From an uncultured Clostridium sp. (GTDB lineage Bacteria; Bacillota_A; Clostridia; TANB77; CAG-508), in assembly GCA_905200315.1 (NCBI GenBank), contig CAJKKA010000005.1:1-35355 (forward strand): 35,355 nucleotides of DNA, read 5' to 3'. Of this stretch, positions 8,212-16,951 are shown one piece after another. Position 1 is the stretch's first letter; the number at the start of each line of letters is the position of its first letter. Under the pieces are notes generated by a model that saw only the letters and a list, made by a program, of their open reading frames with translations, ran no database searches and was not told where the DNA came from. The translations under genes were made by a program, and so were the position numbers.

Positions 8212-9342
8212 TTATTTTTTTGTTAAAGTAACTTTTGTTTCTATTGTATTTTTGTTTCGCAATATTGTCAAGTTTATTTCGTCTCCTGGATTTTTTGTAT
8301 ATATATATTCTTTTAATTCGTTCATTTTGTTTATTTCTTTTCCATCTATTTTTGTTATTATATCTCCTTTTTTTATCCCTGAATTTTCTGCACTACTGTT
8401 TTTTGTTACTTCTTCTACATATATTCCATTTTCGAATTTTATTCCGTTATTCAAATATGGTATTACATTTTTGTCGTATGCAAATACTCCTATTGTTGCT
8501 TCTTCAAAGTTTCCTGTTTCTATGAATTTTTGAACCACTGGTTTTATAACGTTTATTGGTACTGCAAAACCTATTCCTTCTGCACTGGTTATTTTTACTG
8601 AATTTACAGCTATAACTGTTCCATCTGGTTTTATTAGTGGTCCTCCACTATTTCCAGGATTTATTGTTGCATCTGTTTGAATTAAATCTGCCATATATAT
8701 TTCTTGGTCATTTTCCGTAAATTTAACTGTTCTGTCTACCGCACTTATTATTCCACTTGTAACTGTTCTTTGAAATTCATATCCTACTGGATTTCCTATT
8801 GCATATACTGTTTCTCCTATTCTACTTTCATTACTATCTCCTAATGAAATATAATCTAAATTTTTCATATTTATTTTTACTATGCTTATATCTAAATTAC
8901 TATCTGACCATACTACATTTCCTGTAAATGACTTTCCGTTTTCTAATGTTACATAGCAATTACTAAATTTTTCTCCTGCAACATGTTCATTTGTTACAAT
9001 ATACCCATCTTTTGAAACTATAAAGCCTGTTCCAATTCCTAAATTTGAACTACTACCATTTGTAAATATACTTGTACCCATATTTTTTATTTTTGAAATT
9101 CCAACCACTGCCCTATTTGCCTCTTCTATTGTATCTGATATTGTTTTACTCTTTTCCTCCGCTTCTTTTACTGTTAGGTCTGTTTTTTCTGCTGTATATT
9201 TTGAATTTTCTTGAATATTATCTGAAACTTCTATCTTTGCATATATTCCATATAACCACCAGAAAATTAAAACTAAAAAAGTTATTATTATTAACCTTAA
9301 AAATATTTTTTTAGTTTTAGCTAATTTTCCAGTATTTTTCAT
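8212..9342 (-). CDS. htrA: Membrane-anchored HtrA/DegP-type serine protease
   Basis: A 376-residue S1C-family protease. Residues 13-34 form one membrane helix after a Lys/Arg-rich start, so the protease faces outside. The trypsin-like domain (about 73-262) has an intact triad: His120 in TNEHV, Asp151 in SNLDISIVK, and Ser232 in GNSGGPL. A single PDZ domain covers about 285-372 (GIYVEEVTKNSSAENSGIKKGDIITKIDGKEI). HtrA proteins degrade misfolded or secreted proteins at the cell surface during envelope stress. An AGGAGGG site precedes the ATG. The gene is divergent from the peptide synthetase and shares a 160-bp promoter region with it; a functional link is not shown by the sequence. Confidence 0.95.
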   Translation of the reverse strand: MKNTGKLAKTKKIFLRLIIITFLVLIFWWLYGIYAKIEVSDNIQENSKYTAEKTDLTVKEAEEKSKTISDTIEEANRAVVGISKIKNMGTSIFTNGSSSNLGIGTGFIVSKDGYIVTNEHVAGEKFSNCYVTLENGKSFTGNVVWSDSNLDISIVKINMKNLDYISLGDSNESRIGETVYAIGNPVGYEFQRTVTSGIISAVDRTVKFTENDQEIYMADLIQTDATINPGNSGGPLIKPDGTVIAVNSVKITSAEGIGFAVPINVIKPVVQKFIETGNFEEATIGVFAYDKNVIPYLNNGIKFENGIYVEEVTKNSSAENSGIKKGDIITKIDGKEINKMNELKEYIYTKNPGDEINLTILRNKNTIETKVTLTKK

Positions 9343-9422
9343 ATGTACCCTCCTAGAATTTTTCTTTAAGTATTATTTACATTTTTTACAAAAAAATACC
9401 TTTAAATTTTATTTATAAAAAA

Positions 9423-9463
9423 TGTCGAAATTGTTTGATTTTTATATGTTTTTAATATATAAT
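9423..9463 (+). promoter_or_regulatory. Promoter of the peptide synthetase with a Spo0A-box-like heptamer
   Basis: TTGATT (9435-9440) and TATAAT (9458-9463) have a 17-bp spacer, 40 bp before the preferred start codon. TGTCGAA (9423-9429), identical to the Spo0A-box consensus, lies 5 bp upstream of the -35. The promoter overlaps the 27-codon upstream extension of the reading frame, which argues that the extension is not translated. Confidence 0.6.
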
Positions 9464-9502
9464 TTTTCCATAATTATACTTATAAAAAAAGAAGGATGTT
9501 TT

Positions 9503-12500
9503 ATGGAAAATTTATATGAATTAACAAACCCACAAAAGTCTATTTGGCTTACAGAACAATATTATAAAGGCACTTCTGTTAACAATATTTGTGGAACTGC
9601 AAAATTAAATTTTAAAATTAATTTTGATATTTTAGTTAAAGCTATTAATTTAGTTATTAAAAATAATGATTGCTTTAGAATTAAACTAATTACAACCAAT
9701 GGAATGGTTAAACAATGCATATCAAATTATAAATTTGTTGATGTGAAAATTGTTGACATTGCTAATGAAAGCGAAATTTTATCAATTCAAAATTCACTTA
9801 TAAATAGTATTTTTGATATTGATAAAAATAATCTTTACAAATTTAAAATTTATAGACTTCCAGATGGAAAAGGTGGATTTGTATTAAATATTCACCATAT
9901 TTTGGCTGATTCTTGGAGTCTTGGTTTAATTTGCAAGGAAATTATAAAAGCTTATAATTATCTTTCTGGATTATCTACAGAAGAGCCTATAACTTCTTCT
10001 TATATAGATTTTTGTGTTGCGGAGAATAATTACTTGAAAAGTGAAAAATTTAAGAAAGATAAAGAATATTGGAATAATGTATTTGCTAGTATTCCAGAAG
10101 TTGCAAGTATTCCTTCAAAGATTAAGAATTATGAAGAGGTTTCTTGTATTGCTGAAAGAAAAACTTTTGTTATTGATAAAAAATTAAATTCTAAAATAAA
10201 TGATTATTGCAAAAAAAATAAAATTTCAGCATATAATTTTTTTATGTCAATTTATGCATTATATATTGGAAGAGTTTGTAATTTAACAGATTTTGTTATT
10301 GGAACTCCAATATTAAATAGAATTAATTTCTCAGAAAAAAGCACTATAGGTATGTTTATTAGTACACAACCTTTGCGTGTTAATATTGAAAATTCAAAAA
10401 CATTTACAGATTTGGTTAGCAGTATTGCGTCAAATAGTCTTAGTATGCTTAGGCATCAACGTTATCCTTATGAAAACATTTTACAAGATTTAAGAAAAGA
10501 AAATTCTAATACACCTAATTTATATAATATTTTATTATCTTATCAAATTACAAAGGCTGATACTATTGGTTCAGACTATTCAACAGAATGGACTTTCAAT
10601 GGCAATTGTGCAGATGAATTACAAATTCATATTGAAGATTTAAATAATATAGGTAGCTTAAATATAGATTATGATTTTAAAACACAAAAATTCACAGAAA
10701 ATGAAATTATAGATATTCATAATCGTATTTTATATATCATAAATCAAATTATTGAAAATAATGAAATTGAGCTAAATAACATTGAAATTGTAACTGAAAA
10801 AGAAAAAGAAGAATTATTATATACCTTTAATAATACAAAATTAAATTATGATAAAACCAAAACTATTGCTGAATTATTTGAAACACAAGCTGAGAAAACA
10901 CCTAATAATATAGCTTTAGTTTTTGAAGGTAAAACATTAACATATAAAGAATTAAATGAAAAAGCAAATCAACTTGCACATTACCTAAGAAAAACTGGTA
11001 TTACTAATAATCAAATAATTGCTATACTTGTTAATCGTTCTTTTGAAATGATAATCGCAATTCTTGCAGTTTTAAAGTCTGGAGGTGCATATATTCCAGT
11101 TGACCCAGATTATCCGGATGATAGAATTGCGTATATGTTAGAAGATAGTAAAGCTAGCTTAATTCTAACTCAAAAATCTATAAATAAAAATTTGGATTCA
11201 AATAAAATATTTATTGATTTAGATAATGAAGCATTATATTCTGGTAATGTAGAAAATCTCGAAAATATATCTAATTCAGATGATTTATCTTATGTAATAT
11301 ATACATCTGGTTCTACAGGAAAGCCTAAAGGAGTTATGCTAACTCAACAAAGCTTTACAAATTTATATTGTGGTGTTTTAAATAAAGTTAAATATTTACA
11401 AGATGATTTTCAACATTCAATTGTTTCTGTAACTACAATATCATTTGATATATTTGCATTTGAAAGTATAATTTCTTTAACAAGAGGTCTAAAAGTTTTT
11501 ATAACAAACAATATAGAACAAAAAGTTACTAAAAAATTAGAGAAATTAATAGTGGAAAATAATATAGAAATAATTCAAACAACTCCTTCTACTATGAATT
11601 TTCATATTGATTCATTAACTAATAAAAACAATTTTTCTAATTTAAAATATGTAATATTAGCTGGAGAACAATTACCTTTATCATTAGTAAATAAAATAAA
11701 ACAAATATCTCCAAATGTAACTATTTATAATGGATACGGACCATCTGAAACGACTATATTTTCAACAATTACAAATGTTACAAACTTAGAAAATATTACA
11801 ATAGGAAAACCTTTAGCTAATACACAAATATATATATTAGACAAAAATTTAAATTTGTTGCCAAAAAACTGTGTAGGTGAAATATATATTGCCGGTGATG
11901 GAGTTGGAAAAGGCTATTTATATAATGATTTGTTAACAAATGAAAAATTTATAGATAATAAATTTAACCCAGGAACAATTATGTATAGTGTTGGTGATTT
12001 AGGAAAATGGAACGACAATGGAACAATTGAATGTAAAGGAAGAATGGACCATCAAATAAAACTTAGAGGTTTACGTATTGAACTTGGGGAAATTGAAGAA
12101 AGCATAGAAAATTTTGATAAAACAAATTCAACTAAAGTAGCAGTAATTGTTAGAAAAATTAACAATCATGATAAATTAATTGCATTTGTTTCTTCTAATA
12201 AAAAAACAAATATGTTAGACCTAAAGAATTTTTTAATGAACAAACTACCTTTATATATGATACCTAATGAATTTGTATTTTTAGATAGTTTTCCAACAAC
12301 ACCTAATGGAAAAATAGATAAAATAAAATTACAAAATATTGAACTTAATTTTGAAAATAATAGTTATCAAAAACCACAAACAGAAACTGAAAAGAAACTA
12401 TTTGACATTGTATCAGAATTGGCTCAAAATACAAATTTTGGTATAACCACAGATTTCTTTACAATTGGGCTAGATTCTTTAAATATAATACAAATTTCTT

Positions 12501-15500
12501 CAAAAATAATAGAAGAGTTTAATATAGAAATTGCACCTTCTCAATTGTATAAATTATTAAATATAGAAAAATTAGCTAAATTTTTGGATAGCAATGTTTC
12601 AAGAAAATATAGTATTAAACATACAGAAAATAGAAGTGAATATTATGAACTATCTTCTGCTCAAAAAAGGATATATTATGCCTCAAAAGCATCTAATAAT
12701 AATCTTGTTTACAATATATGTGGAGGTTTGTTATTCAACACAATTCTTGACAAATCAAAAACAGAAGAAATCTTTAACTCTTTAATTGCAAAGCATAGTA
12801 GTTTTAGAACTTGCTTTCAAATTATAAACGGAACACCAAAACAATACATTTTAGATACCGCTTCTATAAATATTGATGTGGTAAATACTACTAATGAAGA
12901 AGTACAAAATATTATAAATAATTTTCCAAAAGCCTTTGATTTAGAAGTTGCTCCATTACTTAGAGTTAAATTATATTATATTAATAATGAGCAAACTCTT
13001 CTATTAATAGATTCGCACCACATTATCTTAGATGGAACATCTTTGCAACTTCTAATAAATGAATTTTGTAAAATGTACAATAATGAATCTACTGGCAATT
13101 TTGAAATTGATTATAAAGATTTTAGTATTTGGGAAAATAACTATAATTCTTCAAGCGAATTCAAAATATTAGAGAATAATTGGAAAGAAAAATTTAATAA
13201 TGTTGAAATTCCTGTTATTAATTTACCTTATGATTTTCCTGTTTCACAACAAAAAACTTTTAATGGAAATACATTACATACAACAATTTCTAATGAAACC
13301 TTTGAAAAAATAGAAGCACTTTCAAAAAAATACAATGTTACACCATACGTATTTTGTTTAACTGTTTTTTATGTACTTTTATATAGATATACTGGTCAAA
13401 ATAATATTATTATTGGAAGTCCTATTTCTGGTAGATTTTCAAAAGAATTAGAAAATATTATAGGTATGTTTGTAAATAATATTCCATTGCAACTACAAAT
13501 TAATTCTAATACTAAATTTGAAGAATTATTAAAAACTGTAAAAGAAAATGTTTTATTTGCAATGCAAAATCAACCATACCCTTATGATGCTTTAGTAAAA
13601 CTACTAAATATAAACTCTAATACGAATTTGTTTGATGTAATGTTTACATATCAAAATGAAAATAGCGATTTGCCAATAATAGATGGCTCATCACCTAAAA
13701 TGCTATATGCAAATACTAAGACTTCTAAGTTTAATTTATCTTTGGAAATTATACCTAATACACACACATTAAATTTAGAATACAATACTGATTTATTTAA
13801 AGAAAATACTGTTCAAAACATATTAGAGCATTATATATATTTGTTAGAAAATATTTCAAAAAATTGTAACCCAAACATAGATACTTTAAATATGATTACC
13901 CCTAATGAACAATCACTATTATTAAAGTTTAACGCTACAGAAGGGCCTATAAACAATGATACCGTATCAGACTTAATTGAAGAACAAGTACATAATCATC
14001 CAGATAAAATTGCTGTTATCTGTGAAAATAAAACATTAACTTATAAACAATTAAATGAAAAAGCTAACAGTTTAGCAAACTATCTAATTAAAAATGGTGT
14101 TCATTCTAATGATATTGTGGCAATAATGACAAACCGTTCCTTTGAAACTATTGTATCTATGCTTGCTATTATGAAAGCTGGTGGGGCATTTTTAAATATT
14201 GACCCAACATATCCTTTAGACAGAACAAAATATTATATAAGCAGTTGTAAAGCACAATATGTTCTTACACAAAAAGAACTAAAAGAAATAGTTAAAGAAA
14301 TCCCTGATTGTGTAGAAATTGATTTAGAAAATAATCCTATTTATGAAACTAATAAAGAAAATCCAAAGGTACATAAAAATATGGAAGATTTGTCTTATAT
14401 TATATATACTTCAGGTTCAACAGGACTACCAAAAGGAGTTATGCTAAATCAAGTAGGCTTTACAAACATGGCAAAAGCAATGACCAGAGCTCTTGATTAT
14501 TTAAGAGATGGAAAGCACCACACTTTACTTTCTGTTACATCTACACCTTTTGATATATTTGTATACGAAATAATTGTTTCATTAACACATGGATTAAGTA
14601 TAGTAATGGCAAATAATGCAGAACACAGAAATCCAAAATTATTAGATACCCTAATAAAACACCACAATGTAGATGTAATGACAGTAACACCAAGTCTTAT
14701 GAAAATTTTATATGATAACAGGGAACCAGATAGTTCTTTAAAACTTGTAAAAAATATGGTTTTCGGTGGCGAACCTTTACCAGAAAAATTTGTAAAAGAC
14801 CTAAAAGCTTTAGCTGATGATATTACAGTATTTAACATATATGGCCCAAGTGAAATAACTATATTATCTAATGTACAAAATTTAAACGGAGAAACAGAAA
14901 TTACTACCGGTCCTCCAACAATGAATACACAAATGCACATTTTAGATAAAAATATGCAACCTGTACCTATAGGCGTTGTAGGAGAAATATATATTTCTGG
15001 TATTCAAGTAGGTATTGGATATTTAGGCAACCCAGAACTTACAAATCAAAGATTCTTGCCAAACAAATTTGGTTCTGGAAGAATGTATCGTTCTGGTGAT
15101 ATTGGTAGATGGACCTTTGATGGAAAGATACAATGTCTTGGTAGAGTTGATAACCAAATAAAATTACGTGGTTTAAGAATTGAACTTGGAGAAATCGAAA
15201 ATAAAATTGAACAAATGCCGGGTGTTTCAGCCGCAATTGTTAATAAATTCAATATTGAAAGTAGAGAGTTTTTGTGTGGATATTATGTTACAGATGGTTC
15301 AAAAGAAGTTAAAGAGTCAGAAGTTAAATCTTATATAAAAAAATATCTACCACCTTATATGGTACCAAGCTATATAATTCATTTAGATGAAATGCCTTAT
15401 ACAATAAATAGAAAAATTGATAGAAAAGCTTTGCCAGTTCCATCTTTAAATAAAAGCTTCAAAGAAGTAGACCCTAATCAATTTACAGACAAAGAAGCAA

Positions 15501-16936
15501 AATTGCTTCAAATATGGAAAAACATTTTGCACATTGAAAATATCTCTGTTGATGATAATTTCTTTGATATTGGAGGAGATTCAATATCTGCAATAAAAAT
15601 GCAAATTGAAGCATTAAAATATGACTTTAACTTTGAATATGCAGATATATTTAATCATCCAACTATAAAGGAATTATCAGCAAAATTCAGAAGAGATAAA
15701 TCATCTGATATTTATAAATATGATTATTCTAAAATTAATACTGTTTTAAGTAGAAATACCCTTGATTGTATTTCAACAATAAAAAAATTTGATGTTAAAA
15801 GTATTTTATTAATAGGTTCTACTGGATTTTTAGGAATACATATACTAGAATCATTTTTAAGAAATACTAATGGAGAAATATATTGTCTAATTAGGCCTAA
15901 AGATAATCTAAATCCAGAAGTCAGATTAAAAGAAAAATTAGATTTTTATTTTGGAAAAGACTTTTGGATAAAAAATAAAAATAGAATCCATGTTATACAA
16001 GGTGATATTATATATGAAAATTTATCTTTATCAGATAAAGATTTACAACTATTAAAAAATAATATTACAACCGTAATAAATTCTGGAGCACTTGTAAAAC
16101 ATTATGGTCAAAGTCAATTATTTAATGATATAAATGTAAAAGGAACTCAAAATATTGTAGATTTCTGTAAAAAACTAAACAAACGATTATTGCATATTTC
16201 TACAATAAGTGTTTCTGGAAATGGTGAAAAAGATGAAGCAATAATAGAAAATGCTGAAAACATAAACAAAAAGAAAGTATTTAGAGAATCTTCTTTATAT
16301 ATCGACCAAAAAATATCAGGCGTTTATACAATAACAAAATATAAAGCAGAAATGATTGTTTTAAATGCAATTTTCGATGGGCTTGATGCTCAAATATTAA
16401 GAATGGGAAACATAACCAATAGATATTCAGATGGTTGTTTTCAGCAAAATGCAAATGAAAATGCATTTGCAAAAAGGCTAAAATCTTTTATTGAACTTAG
16501 ATACTATCCAGAATACTTAAAATATCATGCTTTAGAACTTGGCCCTGTTGATTTGTGTAGTGAAGCTATAATAAAAATATTACAACATAATAGTAATTGC
16601 AATGTTTTACATATATATAATCCAAATTTATTAGCTATCTCATTGCTTTTAAGTACTTTGAAAAAATTAAATTACAAGTTAATTCCAGCTTCAGATAAAG
16701 AAATGAGCAATATCATTTCAAATATTATAATTAATGATTCTAAAAATGATATATTATCTGGAATTATACATGATCTTGATTCTGATAAAAATTTAATTTA
16801 TACTACTAATGTTAGAGTTGAATATCAATTATCAGAATTATATTTAAAAAATATAGGTTTTTTATGGAAAAATATTGATGAAACATATATAATAAAATAT
16901 ATGAATTATTTTAAAAAAATTGGTTTTATAAAATAA
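9503..16936 (+). CDS. Two-module nonribosomal peptide synthetase, C-A-T-C-A-T-R
   Basis: A 2477-residue synthetase. Domains in order: C1 (about 3-430; HHILADS near 131-137, Gly of HHxxxDG replaced by Ser), A1 (about 457-955; YTSGSTGKPKG, YGPSETT, NGKID), T1 (Ser992 in GLDSL), C2 (about 1048-1475; HHIILDG from His1172), A2 (about 1490-1985; YTSGSTGLPKG, YGPSEIT, NRKID), T2 (Ser2027 in GGDSI), and a C-terminal thioester reductase (about 2098-2477; GSTGFLG from Gly2105, Tyr2275 and Lys2279 in YTITK). There is no epimerase or thioesterase. It should join two amino acids and release the product reductively as an aldehyde or alcohol; with a leading C domain, an N-acyl cap is plausible. Aligning by eye to GrsA gives pocket residues DIFTIAGIFK (A1) and DIYLVGIILK (A2). 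The reading frame opens at 9422, but AAGAAGGA sits 6 bp before ATG 9503. A kinase gene follows after 15 bp. Confidence 0.95.
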   Translation: MENLYELTNPQKSIWLTEQYYKGTSVNNICGTAKLNFKINFDILVKAINLVIKNNDCFRIKLITTNGMVKQCISNYKFVDVKIVDIANESEILSIQNSLINSIFDIDKNNLYKFKIYRLPDGKGGFVLNIHHILADSWSLGLICKEIIKAYNYLSGLSTEEPITSSYIDFCVAENNYLKSEKFKKDKEYWNNVFASIPEVASIPSKIKNYEEVSCIAERKTFVIDKKLNSKINDYCKKNKISAYNFFMSIYALYIGRVCNLTDFVIGTPILNRINFSEKSTIGMFISTQPLRVNIENSKTFTDLVSSIASNSLSMLRHQRYPYENILQDLRKENSNTPNLYNILLSYQITKADTIGSDYSTEWTFNGNCADELQIHIEDLNNIGSLNIDYDFKTQKFTENEIIDIHNRILYIINQIIENNEIELNNIEIVTEKEKEELLYTFNNTKLNYDKTKTIAELFETQAEKTPNNIALVFEGKTLTYKELNEKANQLAHYLRKTGITNNQIIAILVNRSFEMIIAILAVLKSGGAYIPVDPDYPDDRIAYMLEDSKASLILTQKSINKNLDSNKIFIDLDNEALYSGNVENLENISNSDDLSYVIYTSGSTGKPKGVMLTQQSFTNLYCGVLNKVKYLQDDFQHSIVSVTTISFDIFAFESIISLTRGLKVFITNNIEQKVTKKLEKLIVENNIEIIQTTPSTMNFHIDSLTNKNNFSNLKYVILAGEQLPLSLVNKIKQISPNVTIYNGYGPSETTIFSTITNVTNLENITIGKPLANTQIYILDKNLNLLPKNCVGEIYIAGDGVGKGYLYNDLLTNEKFIDNKFNPGTIMYSVGDLGKWNDNGTIECKGRMDHQIKLRGLRIELGEIEESIENFDKTNSTKVAVIVRKINNHDKLIAFVSSNKKTNMLDLKNFLMNKLPLYMIPNEFVFLDSFPTTPNGKIDKIKLQNIELNFENNSYQKPQTETEKKLFDIVSELAQNTNFGITTDFFTIGLDSLNIIQISSKIIEEFNIEIAPSQLYKLLNIEKLAKFLDSNVSRKYSIKHTENRSEYYELSSAQKRIYYASKASNNNLVYNICGGLLFNTILDKSKTEEIFNSLIAKHSSFRTCFQIINGTPKQYILDTASINIDVVNTTNEEVQNIINNFPKAFDLEVAPLLRVKLYYINNEQTLLLIDSHHIILDGTSLQLLINEFCKMYNNESTGNFEIDYKDFSIWENNYNSSSEFKILENNWKEKFNNVEIPVINLPYDFPVSQQKTFNGNTLHTTISNETFEKIEALSKKYNVTPYVFCLTVFYVLLYRYTGQNNIIIGSPISGRFSKELENIIGMFVNNIPLQLQINSNTKFEELLKTVKENVLFAMQNQPYPYDALVKLLNINSNTNLFDVMFTYQNENSDLPIIDGSSPKMLYANTKTSKFNLSLEIIPNTHTLNLEYNTDLFKENTVQNILEHYIYLLENISKNCNPNIDTLNMITPNEQSLLLKFNATEGPINNDTVSDLIEEQVHNHPDKIAVICENKTLTYKQLNEKANSLANYLIKNGVHSNDIVAIMTNRSFETIVSMLAIMKAGGAFLNIDPTYPLDRTKYYISSCKAQYVLTQKELKEIVKEIPDCVEIDLENNPIYETNKENPKVHKNMEDLSYIIYTSGSTGLPKGVMLNQVGFTNMAKAMTRALDYLRDGKHHTLLSVTSTPFDIFVYEIIVSLTHGLSIVMANNAEHRNPKLLDTLIKHHNVDVMTVTPSLMKILYDNREPDSSLKLVKNMVFGGEPLPEKFVKDLKALADDITVFNIYGPSEITILSNVQNLNGETEITTGPPTMNTQMHILDKNMQPVPIGVVGEIYISGIQVGIGYLGNPELTNQRFLPNKFGSGRMYRSGDIGRWTFDGKIQCLGRVDNQIKLRGLRIELGEIENKIEQMPGVSAAIVNKFNIESREFLCGYYVTDGSKEVKESEVKSYIKKYLPPYMVPSYIIHLDEMPYTINRKIDRKALPVPSLNKSFKEVDPNQFTDKEAKLLQIWKNILHIENISVDDNFFDIGGDSISAIKMQIEALKYDFNFEYADIFNHPTIKELSAKFRRDKSSDIYKYDYSKINTVLSRNTLDCISTIKKFDVKSILLIGSTGFLGIHILESFLRNTNGEIYCLIRPKDNLNPEVRLKEKLDFYFGKDFWIKNKNRIHVIQGDIIYENLSLSDKDLQLLKNNITTVINSGALVKHYGQSQLFNDINVKGTQNIVDFCKKLNKRLLHISTISVSGNGEKDEAIIENAENINKKKVFRESSLYIDQKISGVYTITKYKAEMIVLNAIFDGLDAQILRMGNITNRYSDGCFQQNANENAFAKRLKSFIELRYYPEYLKYHALELGPVDLCSEAIIKILQHNSNCNVLHIYNPNLLAISLLLSTLKKLNYKLIPASDKEMSNIISNIIINDSKNDILSGIIHDLDSDKNLIYTTNVRVEYQLSELYLKNIGFLWKNIDETYIIKYMNYFKKIGFIK

Positions 16937-16951
16937 AGAAAGGATATAATT

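Noticed and set aside
9422..9502. 27-codon upstream extension of the peptide synthetase
   Set aside because: It overlaps the promoter and lacks a ribosome site, while ATG 9503 has AAGAAGGA at good spacing and begins the C-domain sequence.
14497..14940. 147-codon minus-strand frame inside the synthetase
   Set aside because: Shadow of the A2 domain; no ribosome site, no recognisable protein.
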